DNA of 38,078 nt from an uncultured bacterium (GTDB taxonomy: Bacteria > Verrucomicrobiota > Kiritimatiellia > RFP12 > UBA1067), in contig CACZCD010000034.1 in assembly GCA_902779565.1 (NCBI GenBank), forward strand, positions 1 to 38,078, read 5' to 3'. Made by a program: the position numbers and the translations under genes. This document shows positions 10,101-16,803 of this stretch, piece after piece (positions within the stretch are counted from its first letter, which is position 1; each line of letters opens with the position of its first letter). The notes below the pieces were generated by a model. That model had not been told where the DNA came from and did no database searches. It was given only the letters and a program-made list of their open reading frames with translations.

Positions 10101-13100
10101 TCCTGCCGGAAGAACATCTATTGTCCGCTCTGAATCATTAGATTCAACTTCACCAACTGAGATAACTATATCGTTCTTGCCCGTAATGCAACACCAGTCC
10201 TCTGATTTAAACGCAATGTCATAAACCCCATCAGCCATATTGCTAAAGACTGCTCTTCCATCTGGAGTAAATTGAGCAAGACTTATTACACCGTTTTGAT
10301 TAATTGCACACATGCTAGCACGATCTAAATCGCAATTAGCCAAATTATTTATCTTATACGCAAATGTGCAAAACGGCACAGCCATTAATCTAACCGCACC
10401 TGCATCTTTTCCAGAAGTCAATACCGTCTTCGAACACAAATTACATGTTTTTGCGACAACTTCATACTTCTCACCAATTGGGAGGTCTCGAAATTTCCAC
10501 GCACCTTCTGTGTCTGTCACTACCGTAGCGATGACAGTATAGTTGGTGTCCATCAGTAACAAAGTTTCTCCACTCATCGGAAGAGATGTTGTTCGATTGT
10601 ATAGGAATCCCGACAAACTTGTCGCGTCCTGTTCATACGCCATTCGCATTGCTCGGTTATATATAGTATGGAAATCATAAACGAGATGACCTGAAACACA
10701 CTCACGAGTTGCCGCTTCCGCCATACCTTCACAATACGATCTCCATGTTGGGAATACACTGTCACGCTCTGCAACATTGTCAGCATCGAGAACTCCAAGG
10801 CTGATGGAATATTCTTCTCCTGGAATAAAATAGAATGGCATCCGGACTGCCTCGCCTGCCTTAAGCATACCATGCGGAGGTCTCATCGAAACTCCGACAA
10901 TCGTACAAGAATTTGAGAAAGTCTCAGAATGTGAAGTCAAGGATACAACAGTTCCTCCATTTCCCACAAGGTTGAGAATCGGCACAACCATGTCTGCATT
11001 TCCTACATTCCCATATTCAACATATCCTACGCTAATTCGCTTAGCCCGTGCCGTCTCTGGAATGTCAAGTTCAAATCTCAACTTCCCTTCACCAACATTA
11101 TCAACAATTGAAACAATACCGTCATTTGTCGACGAAACGGTTTCGTTCAGGGCTTTGACATTTATTATCGTGCCGCTAGTATATTTCGTCGCATCTAAAT
11201 AGAACATGACCTCGCTCGTAGACAATATGAAGCACGAGACTTCTTCACTGTACGCTCCAGCAGAAAGAACTAACTTCGTATCTGAAGTAAATCCCGTACC
11301 TGTAGCTATGATAAATCTTTTCTCACCATATTTAACAACAGAAGGAGATACTGTATCAATCCGCAAAGCGAATTCCTCGAACGTCAGCGAATAGTTGCCG
11401 GTGCTGCCGCTCTCCAGCAGCACATACACGGTCTGTTCGCCATCTGGCGCGAGGAAGCACACGTCGCTCCCTGCTGCGACCGCTGCGCCACTCGATGCCG
11501 CACCCTGCGGCATGAAGCCGAAGCCCCACGATGCCGACACGCCAGCAGGCAACGCCATGCGCACAAGGCGGTTTGCCGCATCTTCCGCGAACGGCAGCTT
11601 CACGACCACCGGTATGCCGGCGGCAATCTGTCCCGAAACGGCGGTGGACATGTCGGCGGCGGCAATCGCCACCTCCACTGGTTCTGTGGCAGTCACCGCG
11701 TTGTTCTCGGTTAGCGAACCCTCGAAAATGTCGCGGTATGTGTTCAGCTGCACTTTCGGGTACCATACGCCCTCGGCTATCGCGGGCACGGTGAACGTAC
11801 AGTGGCAGTTGAGACTGCCGCCGGCGGGGATGCGACCGGTCGTCTCCTTCTCGCCAAGCGTGACGACGCGTCCGTTGGCCGACACGAGCGACACCGTATC
11901 GCGCCAAGAGCCGTCCGCCGCGATTCCGCCCCGGTTGTCAATGGCCCATCTCACGTCGATCTCGCCGCCCGGCGCGACAGGTCCCGTCGCCGAAACCGAT
12001 ATTGCCGCGAAGTCGACATCCGACATCTGCGCACGCTTCATCATCTCGCAGATCCCCGCATCCGGCACGCCACCGCCGTTCAGGGCGACGCCCGCCGGCT
12101 CATCCGTCGTAGTGACGCGCGGCTGTCCGTAGAAATCCAATTCGGGCGCATATTCCGCGCTGCCGATGTCGATGCAGGCCGACCCCTTCTGAATCCGGAA
12201 ATCGCCGTTGACCGGATCGGTGAAGAGCGGATCCCCCCATACGTTGCCGTTCCTGCCGACATAGACGGAGGCATCCTGCGTCTTGATGTTCGTGTTGGTC
12301 GTCTGCCATGCTACGTCGCCGGTGAGCGACATGCCGCCCGCGTTCCAGAAGCAGCAGTTGCGGAAGTTCTTCGGCTGCTGGCTGCTCTGCCACACCTCGG
12401 TGATCTCGGAGAACACGCAGTTCCTGAACTGGTGGTTCCCGGCTTGCGTAATCCGTCCGCAGTCATAGACCACGCAATTCACAATTTCATTTGTGTTGTA
12501 GTGGCGGAAGGCCGCAAGCGCATCGCGCACCACGCAGTTGGTGATGAACGTGTTGCCGCCCGACTCCACGCCTATCGCGTCGAATCCAGCATGAGCGACT
12601 TCCGAATCCACGATCCTCGCATAACCGCCGCCAAGCACCCGCACGGAACCGCCCATCCTCTGTCCGCTCGCATACAGTATCTTGACATGCTCCAATTCAA
12701 GCGTTCCGCCATCGTACACGTCAAGGCGAAGCCAATCGCCGGGCTGCGGAATTGTCTGGTCGCCATCGCCGTTCGTGTCGCCGCCATGCTCATCGTCCTT
12801 TATCGACGTGAATATGCACGGCGATGAACGCGTCCCTATCGCCCTCACAGTGCCGCCTTCGTTGGCTATGATTCGCACGTCTGGATTGAACTTGACGATA
12901 GCGCCCGGCTCGATGGTCAACACCGCATCCTCCATCACCCATATATTTCCAGTTACACGATATACCATTCCGCGCTTCATGACCATCTCTGTCCGCACAC
13001 TACCCTTCATTTCCCTCGGCGCGATCTTCAGATGCTCGGGCATTATCACCCGGGAAAGGTTCACACAACCCGCAAAAACGTCAACACCAATCTCCTCGAC

Positions 13101-14690
13101 CGTTTCCGGGATCTCCATCGACATCAGCTCCAGACTGTCCTGGAACGCGAACGATCCTATCGTCTTGACGCTTTCCGGGATCGCGATCGTCTCCATGCAT
13201 GCGCTATCGCTGAATGCGTAATCGCAGATTCGCGTTACCGTATCGGGGATATTGGTCAGCGTCACCTTCGCCGGGCACGCAATCAGCCGGGTGACATCCT
13301 TGTCGTACAGTGCGCCGTCCACAATCGTGTATCTGGGATTCTCCGGATCAAGGACGATCCGCTCCAGACTCTTGCATCCCCCGAACACCCCTTCCGCGAT
13401 GTTCGTCACGCTCGCCGGGATGTAGGCGGTCTGCAATGCGCTGCAGTTGAAGAATGCATTGCTCGTTATGATTGCGGAGCCTTCCGCAACTACAGCGTTT
13501 GTGATTGATGCATAGGAATGTGGAAATACCGTAGGCAACGCAAACGCGCTGGGGAATGTGACGTTGACGATGTTTGTATGCCCTTGAAATGCGGCGATCT
13601 TAAGTTCCGGGACGCCTATTTGAGTGACGCTTGCAGGAATGTGAACTTCAGAAAGGGCGGATTCGTACAACGAGTGATTGCTGAATGCATAATTACCAAT
13701 TCTCCTAAGCCCATCGGGGAGCACGACCGATCTCAATGCCGTACATCTTAAGAAAGCGCTGTCGTCAACGTTTGTGAGGCCATTCGGAAATATCACCTCT
13801 TCGAGGTTTGGGGAATACTGGAAGGTGTGCTGATTGATGGTTTTCATCTCATCCGGTATCCTTATCCGAGACAATCCAACACAACCGGAAAACGCATAGG
13901 CCACAATGTTCGTGATGGACTCTGGCAAAGATACCGGCGAAAGCGCCGCTGGGCATGCTATGACCGTCTTGCCCGCCTTGTCGCAAAGCAAGCCATCAAC
14001 AAGAGAAAGAGTTGGATGGTCGTCTGACAACGTGAATGAAGCCAAATTGTCACAGCCAGAACCACTAATACTGGTAGAAAAAGCACCGGCATCAATAGAC
14101 TTAAGTGTGTTTGGAATGAAGATTGACTCCGCATCGCATCCACCAAACGCTCCCGAAAATATTCGAGATACGTCACTCGGTATGGACACCTCTTTTACGC
14201 CGGCCGGCCACGCCACCATAAGTTTTGACGGCTTACAATAAAGGAAACCTTCTATAACGGAATATCTTGGATTACCATCTTCAACAACAAATGACGTCAA
14301 TCCCTTGCAACCGCCAAAAGCAAAACCGCTTATGGATGTCACATTGGCTGGTATTACCATGTTGGTTAGGCTTACGCAATTTCCGAACACGTTCCAACTT
14401 ATTTGCCTAATAGTGCTTGGAAGGGTCACGGATGTTAGATTGCTGCAATTGTAGAACGCCCATTGCCCCACTATCTCTACAGGGAATCCTCCCAACGTTT
14501 CCGGAACGATAATATCTCCCTCTGTCAATCTGTTAACCGCAGATGCGGATGCCCCACTTGAATTTAGACCTAACGATGCAACACCATCCGAAACAGTATA
14601 AGCCCATTCAATGCCATTCACGACTTCCTTGTCGGCAAACACCGGAAGCGCAGCAACCATCGCAGCGCTCATCAGTAGCATCTTCTTCAT
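4188..14690 (-). CDS. Giant secreted adhesin-like protein (BspA LRR, beta-helix, CARDB, PKD, Calx-beta, InlB repeats)
   Basis: 3,500 residues from the ATG at 14688-14690, chosen because AAGGAG lies at 14701-14706 and a signal peptide follows (MKKMLLMSAAMVAALPVFAD); the open frame extends 60 codons further but without signal character. Approximate order: BspA-type leucine-rich repeats 25-570; right-handed beta-helix 575-870; CARDB-like 888-1005; IPT/TIG-like 1109-1190; carboxypeptidase-regulatory-like 1362-1420; PKD 1610-1690 (EWDLDGDGVVDSSD); DUF11-like 2167-2347; Calx-beta 2350-2470; InlB-type repeats 2635-2893; Ig-like 2900-3030; C-terminal beta-rich tail with WQN.WKR motifs 3030-3500. No LPXTG or recognised type IX sorting signal. 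Codons for about 1109-2160 are visibly A+T-rich while both flanks are G+C-rich, suggesting a mosaic gene. Likely a surface adhesin or substrate binder; the ligand cannot be told. Confidence 0.9.
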   Translation of the reverse strand: MKKMLLMSAAMVAALPVFADKEVVNGIEWAYTVSDGVASLGLNSSGASASAVNRLTEGDIIVPETLGGFPVEIVGQWAFYNCSNLTSVTLPSTIRQISWNVFGNCVSLTNMVIPANVTSISGFAFGGCKGLTSFVVEDGNPRYSVIEGFLYCKPSKLMVAWPAGVKEVSIPSDVSRIFSGAFGGCDAESIFIPNTLKSIDAGAFSTSISGSGCDNLASFTLSDDHPTLSLVDGLLCDKAGKTVIACPAALSPVSLPESITNIVAYAFSGCVGLSRIRIPDEMKTINQHTFQYSPNLEEVIFPNGLTNVDDSAFLRCTALRSVVLPDGLRRIGNYAFSNHSLYESALSEVHIPASVTQIGVPELKIAAFQGHTNIVNVTFPSAFALPTVFPHSYASITNAVVAEGSAIITSNAFFNCSALQTAYIPASVTNIAEGVFGGCKSLERIVLDPENPRYTIVDGALYDKDVTRLIACPAKVTLTNIPDTVTRICDYAFSDSACMETIAIPESVKTIGSFAFQDSLELMSMEIPETVEEIGVDVFAGCVNLSRVIMPEHLKIAPREMKGSVRTEMVMKRGMVYRVTGNIWVMEDAVLTIEPGAIVKFNPDVRIIANEGGTVRAIGTRSSPCIFTSIKDDEHGGDTNGDGDQTIPQPGDWLRLDVYDGGTLELEHVKILYASGQRMGGSVRVLGGGYARIVDSEVAHAGFDAIGVESGGNTFITNCVVRDALAAFRHYNTNEIVNCVVYDCGRITQAGNHQFRNCVFSEITEVWQSSQQPKNFRNCCFWNAGGMSLTGDVAWQTTNTNIKTQDASVYVGRNGNVWGDPLFTDPVNGDFRIQKGSACIDIGSAEYAPELDFYGQPRVTTTDEPAGVALNGGGVPDAGICEMMKRAQMSDVDFAAISVSATGPVAPGGEIDVRWAIDNRGGIAADGSWRDTVSLVSANGRVVTLGEKETTGRIPAGGSLNCHCTFTVPAIAEGVWYPKVQLNTYRDIFEGSLTENNAVTATEPVEVAIAAADMSTAVSGQIAAGIPVVVKLPFAEDAANRLVRMALPAGVSASWGFGFMPQGAASSGAAVAAGSDVCFLAPDGEQTVYVLLESGSTGNYSLTFEEFALRIDTVSPSVVKYGEKRFIIATGTGFTSDTKLVLSAGAYSEEVSCFILSTSEVMFYLDATKYTSGTIINVKALNETVSSTNDGIVSIVDNVGEGKLRFELDIPETARAKRISVGYVEYGNVGNADMVVPILNLVGNGGTVVSLTSHSETFSNSCTIVGVSMRPPHGMLKAGEAVRMPFYFIPGEEYSISLGVLDADNVAERDSVFPTWRSYCEGMAEAATRECVSGHLVYDFHTIYNRAMRMAYEQDATSLSGFLYNRTTSLPMSGETLLLMDTNYTVIATVVTDTEGAWKFRDLPIGEKYEVVAKTCNLCSKTVLTSGKDAGAVRLMAVPFCTFAYKINNLANCDLDRASMCAINQNGVISLAQFTPDGRAVFSNMADGVYDIAFKSEDWCCITGKNDIVISVGEVESNDSERTIDVLPAGIVNVSIVDSNNSCVLSNVVCNLVNEEGGIVAYGITDQNGQVRFDAPPGSYDLTIGTKVQRSDDDKIDVTGAFSTDCVVPASVVPFVIDSSVGEIPLKAAVILIDDGAWGANFTCEWDLDGDGVVDSSDISPTNIYTEAGTYSIGLRVTTSNGRVFNYQKREAVMAWEALPTKMADGAFTIDDNSGYKILDSNAESMTLQRMLDRDVIILGEGDIIVDPAYPLMPRRIRLLEETDSDEIIVQTEYVELTTAYQSLSVSSPLRLLGAPEISKETYPFDFANVSLGVKNSSLFAKGTLSTRNVRVNLWLLDGEVKVFQLILDFKLSVDAGMNVHPSKEAKKIQYGPLASYISGTMKCSGHVKSHITYETSWKHAWFTKYNMPTKKSFEKEITQSGDDKDSKLEFKGEIDGRLGCNIEVGVGAIDPKKDRKATLIDASIDFGVQVKAGVTLSSSEEIADKYYYSYGPYTDWEINVLHAKVSWGKLSFDGAAFHRSGSVKWNNVGDKWEWKTPLPKLAIDSVGGYNNGKVPVTFESTTSVPYDSVLKARSWEGCCKGSGESCTASLRARKQDTVAYDVILRETYAPKKLDFSILDSVGLWRSKLAKKRITVSGPENDDAKNFKVVRRGDQIIIKSKDPNEMAGPIGKGDPDTQRFLEPGQKVTYTVYYENQTNATAAAQEVFVTNSLSQYLDWSTFEMGEVTFGDQIDLGLVGKQNGTNEVTMTGTNLIVRTIVDLDKTKGEVCWYQRVIDPNSGDTWPVDVTGGFLPPNNEETHCGEGHLTYTIKVRDDVPRGVRIDNSATIVFDTNDPITTDPAWWNIVTPEKIEVGFGKAEKVVNEGELVSVSVYGGNIGKASSAKMYIAYNTAASADLDLAKGATGGETPKGGLKFPLALTWAAGEVGEKIVTIPVKTDKTVEGDEFFTLQLAEPVGMELGEGRVCTVTIRDATVAAGKETLQDAVNNAVVKMSTSGKGKWAYAAVGTGGEAAPGKTAYASAMSPVLKAGEMSELKAAAVKGSGTLSFDVRVANDALEGESPEAAEGAAKTVLTLFDGKTVLLAWTNETDWTSASYTVKEEKATSHAFTWQVVQGADTNARAYVANVVWSPADTEMRAITLAAEPAEGGTVAGSGVYPDKTKISLVATANVGYEFIGWYDGETLFDAKAKPSVTLTNDLALTARFEKIPYVRGLADPADGGKVSGSGLCARGKKVTLKASANKNFTFLGWGTGNGEWGTGNGGEYVATTASLVIDRSAKPAADSKTSTTLTNVAEDVTYYAVFKSDPEIFVTVDATDSTGAEPTGKGAGKYVAGTITGMGKYAPGKTKIALKAAANKGYVFAGWLDANGELLTKDATYAIAAMGESDVEYTAKFVTADEDKASIELAVAMGAEAEALGLSTNEIVSITNFCGVAMSWQLVAEALSATTIKVAGLPAGLKFTAKDILKKGSKTEVEIPANTVYGAPTAASKTDKNGNVTPSKVVFTVMTAGKSTQTFAINLYIDPLPAWAVGTFDGAVRSYPSGLAATSPVSGEEPCGTVSLAVDAKGKISGKMLRDDGTWTLSAGEFSRVERVERVDGSPESEAESLVFHATVIGKNGKLLETNEVKVAASGVTGTTLSEAAVTWTAYQNLWKRADTKAEQPVIKKDIKVDHELGEPGDANNKLTLTFKKDGVVAFAGKVDGASVSGSSQLVNDGEGWEVTLYAPKAGFCATFAVTLETDEQKVVTDVTIGGGDAPAGSGSWFTGEFNGYGDAQFPIAGGGTEFLNGLFTINVAANLSFTGTFFGTDGTNATFSGTFAKQVTDGATNYVATGVSITVKGKTMSMGLMCDPQPYAGSDEGFGEIGGGSEDVQDEPCIALNCAWQNIWKRTDLAAEWKPAFASGTEKTLDLKDTWLADLSDGDSLTYAFGADGTVSITGKIYGESVNATATLDLEGLDGSSGTMHCNFFFLANGHLYQQQFTFPRQATVTATDITLDSFVRID
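5405..5431. repeat. Three 9-bp tandem repeats in frame
   Basis: CTACACGCT, CTACACGTT and CTACACGGC follow each other. On the minus strand they code RVERVERVDG in the C-terminal region of the giant adhesin. Because 9 is a multiple of 3 the array can grow without a frameshift. Confidence 0.7.
5535..5580. repeat. Palindromic element inside the giant adhesin gene
   Basis: CTCCCCTG at 535-542 (5535-5542) pairs with CAGGGGAG at 5546-5553, followed by GGCC 5556-5559 with GGCC 5564-5567. On the minus strand it codes YPSGLAATSPVSGEEP between two beta segments, a stretch that does not resemble the surrounding domain. It looks like a dispersed palindromic insertion that kept the frame. Confidence 0.6.
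6160..6400 (-). repeat. InlB-type module shared with the papain-like surface protein gene (copy A)
   Basis: Nearly identical at nucleotide level to about 18227-18467 on the same strand (offset 12,067; for example TCGGGATCGC at 6271 and at 18338). Both copies code DPEIFVTVDATD, GAEPTGKGAGKYVAGTIT and GMGKYAPGK. The identity is higher than in the flanking parts of the two genes, as expected from recent duplication or gene conversion. Confidence 0.85.
6411..6445. repeat. Heptamer tandem array (NTTCCCC x5) in the giant adhesin gene
   Basis: Five heptamers GTTCCCC or ATTCCCC in a row. On the minus strand they code a GTGNGEWGTGNGG segment placed directly after the conserved GW of an InlB-type repeat. 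The frame is kept. Confidence 0.85.
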
Positions 14691-15050
14691 GTCCGTTTCT
14701 CTCCTTATCATCCCTTTACTGATTATCGGTAGAGAACCAGAACAAATCTGACACCTCCTCCGAATGCACCGGATGAGGTACCTGAGATGAACCTGTAATG
14801 ATGCACTGAAGGAGGCGAAACTGCACGCAAGGCAGTGCCTATTCAATGCGCCATTACGAAAAGTTCTCAAGATTTCATCTGACGCAAACCCAAACGCGGC
14901 GGTGGCTACGGTTGCTCACCACCTGCCCGCGCGGGTAATCTGTACGCTCCACCCTCCAAAGCCACCCAGCCTTTTCAGGTGAAACGGCACGAAATCTACC
15001 AAACAAGCCGATCAAATGCAAGTGAAATATGCGTTATTCTCAATCAGCCA
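14691..15050 (-). promoter_or_regulatory. Upstream region of the giant adhesin gene, with hairpins and a GTGTCAGA motif
   Basis: Contains the ribosome site AAGGAG (14701-14706) and GTGTCAGA (14747-14754), exactly 57 nt from the ATG, the same distance as an identical motif before the thioredoxin gene at 26722. A stem CCTC.TCCG/CGGA.GAGG spans 14754-14778 and a second stem ACTGC/GCAGT spans 14820-14836. A weak promoter guess is TTGAGA followed 19 nt later by TGAATA, near 14840-14870; confidence in that is low. Nothing coding is seen between 14871 and 15050. Confidence 0.4.
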
Positions 15051-15140
15051 TCAGTCCTCCTCCCCCAATTGGGCGCCAAACGACACCCCCGCATGCGCTA
15101 CCGCCGCCCCAAAGGCTATGATGGATTTACCGTCAACCAT
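15051..15140 (-). pseudogene. Possible 29-residue remnant or tiny gene overlapping the end of the ATPase gene
   Basis: An ATG at 15138-15140 overlaps the stop of the ATPase gene and opens a 29-codon frame ending at 15051. The peptide contains GKSIIAFGAAVAHAGVSF, which reads like the last beta strands of a globular domain rather than noise. It vaguely recalls the C-terminal strands of PD-(D/E)XK domains attached to AAA proteins, but the match is weak. It could be a leftover of a longer neighbour, a frameshifted end of the ATPase gene, or chance. Confidence 0.3.
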
Positions 15141-16506
15141 CCTTTTTCGCCTTCGCCATTTCTGCGACTGCCTTCTGCGCCTCTTCCGCAGCCAAGCGGC
15201 CTTTTGCGAAGAAGTCATCGCGTATCTTCTCTTTGTCTATTTCCAGAAGCCACGCCACCACATTGACGATGCGCACGGTCTGCCCGCCCTGCCTGACTTC
15301 GCCGTCCTCGTGGTCTGTGACAACAACCAGATCGTCGCATTTGAACTTCTTTCCAGCCTCAAACAATGCGGACAACTCCCGGTTTCGGGTCTTCTCGTCC
15401 ACCATGCTGTAGCAGACCTGGACCAGTTTCATCGTACGGGTGCGTCGTTGGCAGAGAAAGTCTATTTCATGCTTATCGTCGCGGTAATAGTAAATCTCAA
15501 AGTCGAGTTCATATTGCTTGTTGCGGAGTTGGAGATAGACGATGTTCTCTAACCGCCGCCCCAACTGGTCTTCGCCGGGACTGTGACCGGTAAAGTAGTT
15601 AGCAAGCCCAGGGTCGACGGCATACACCTTGCCGATGCGCGTCCTTTCCCACGCTTTCCGTCCGTAGAGCGAAACCGTGTGGATGAGATACGCCTCTTCC
15701 ATGAAGTGAATGAAGTTCTGCACCGTGTTGGTGCTGTTCGTGCCAAGCTGGTTAGAGAGCTTGTTCGCGGAAATCTGGCAGGCGTAGTTCTCCATCACGG
15801 CATATGCGACGCGATTGAACAACGCCACCTCCCTGATCTTGTGGCGTTGAAGGATGTCCCGATAGACGATGGAGTCGTAGAGCGACTTGTGGTAGTTCCT
15901 CACATCCACCCATCTGAACGTTTCGGGGAATCCTCCGCGTTCGGCATACACCTCGTAGTCCCGCCGCGCCTCGCCGCGACCTTCGGCAAGCTCCGCCTCG
16001 CCGCGTCCAAGGTAGCGGCGGTATTCCGCAAACGTGAACGGCGTAAGTTCCACGGGAATGTGGCGCCCCGTGAGGTGCGTCGCCCTTTCGTCCGTCAACA
16101 GGCGCGAGTTCGACCCGGTGATGACAATGTGCATCCCCTGGCGCAGAAGCCGGTTCACGAACAGCTGCCAGGCGGGAACGTCCTGGATCTCGTCCATGAA
16201 CAGGTGCTTCACCGGCCCGTACACGGCATATACCGCCTCAAGCAGGTCGTTCAAATCTTCCGGTTGGACATCATGCAGCGGCTCGTCGTCAAAGTCAATG
16301 TAGCCGAACGGGAAACCGCTTTTCGCAAGCGCCATCCGGCACAGCACGGACTTTCCGCACCGGCGAACGCCCACCGCAAAATAGGCCAACGTAGAATCGA
16401 CCTCAAACCAGCCCAACTGGGCTCGCTCGATAAGGTCTGGCTGCGCCATCAGGCGTTCCAGCTCACGCTTCTGCGTCTTGAGCACTTCCACATAGTTGCT
16501 ACGCAT
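15133..16506 (-). CDS. AAA ATPase with DUF4143 domain
   Basis: 457 residues from the ATG at 16504-16506, preceded by AAGGAG at 7 nt; an upstream in-frame start would lack a ribosome site. The P-loop is GVRRCGKS (residues 46-53) and the Walker B region is HLFMDEIQD (101-109), followed by the sensor-like motif VITGSNSRLL. The second half carries the DUF4143 features: YDSIVYRDILQRHKIR, then a winged-helix-like segment (ISANKLSNQLGTN..) and a nuclease-like end (YYYRDDKHEIDFLC). Proteins of this AAA_14/DUF4143 family are common, often multicopy, in gut anaerobes, and their cellular role is poorly defined. The gene stands alone between surface-protein genes with its own promoter (16529-16557). Confidence 0.92.
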   Translation of the reverse strand: MRSNYVEVLKTQKRELERLMAQPDLIERAQLGWFEVDSTLAYFAVGVRRCGKSVLCRMALAKSGFPFGYIDFDDEPLHDVQPEDLNDLLEAVYAVYGPVKHLFMDEIQDVPAWQLFVNRLLRQGMHIVITGSNSRLLTDERATHLTGRHIPVELTPFTFAEYRRYLGRGEAELAEGRGEARRDYEVYAERGGFPETFRWVDVRNYHKSLYDSIVYRDILQRHKIREVALFNRVAYAVMENYACQISANKLSNQLGTNSTNTVQNFIHFMEEAYLIHTVSLYGRKAWERTRIGKVYAVDPGLANYFTGHSPGEDQLGRRLENIVYLQLRNKQYELDFEIYYYRDDKHEIDFLCQRRTRTMKLVQVCYSMVDEKTRNRELSALFEAGKKFKCDDLVVVTDHEDGEVRQGGQTVRIVNVVAWLLEIDKEKIRDDFFAKGRLAAEEAQKAVAEMAKAKKDG

Positions 16507-16528
16507 ACAATAACTCCTTTTGCGCAAC

Positions 16529-16557
16529 AGTATAGCATAATTCTCTCCACACAGCAA
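16529..16557 (-). promoter_or_regulatory. Promoter of the DUF4143 ATPase gene
   Basis: Extended -10 TGCTATACT at 16529-16537 with TTGCTG at 16552-16557 as a -35, 17 bp apart. The predicted start lies about 16 nt before the ATG, and AAGGAG falls in the short leader. It is the only promoter in the window where a -35 could be proposed at the usual distance. Confidence 0.6.
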
Positions 16558-16709
16558 TACAATCCAGTGATTTTCTCTTCGTGCAGCGAATCTTTCTTGT
16601 TTTTATCTCAGTGCGAAGAGATGTGTGGCTATTTATGTCATTTCACATCCCCATGATGCACAAATTCACGGAAATTACTGCTGTGTACTGCACAAATTTC
16701 CGCGAAAAT

Positions 16710-16728
16710 ATAGAAGAAGGTCTTCTAT
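16710..16728 (-). terminator. Weak terminator candidate behind the 1,578-residue surface protein gene
   Basis: A perfect 8-bp stem with a 3-nt loop; on the minus strand it is followed by ATTTT, a short U-tract. It lies about 76 bp past the stop codon of the gene. The short stem and low G+C make it weak. Confidence 0.35.
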
Positions 16729-16803
16729 CTCTTCCAAACCATACCCTCCGATTGGATGCTTTCAATGCGACCGCCGCCGTCGTAGAACGCGCAACTTGCG
16801 CGT

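Larger units (their letters stand above)
16507..16803 (-). other. Gene-free interval with two palindromes
   Basis: Between the ATPase start and the stop of the 1,578-residue surface protein. Holds the ATPase promoter, a perfect stem ATAGAAGA/TCTTCTAT (16710-16728, loop 3) followed on the minus strand by ATTTT, and a second palindrome AACGCGCAA/TTGCGCGTT (16786-16804) touching the stop codon of the surface protein gene. No reading frame with a ribosome site was seen. Confidence 0.6.

Noticed and set aside
14740-14840. Glycine or cyclic-di-GMP riboswitch
   Set aside because: Some short motifs look similar, but the conserved cores of these riboswitches are not present in order on the minus strand.
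14691-14870. N-terminal extension of the giant adhesin to 14870
   Set aside because: The extra 60 codons have no signal-peptide character and cover a ribosome site and hairpins; the start at 14690 has AAGGAG and a clear signal peptide.
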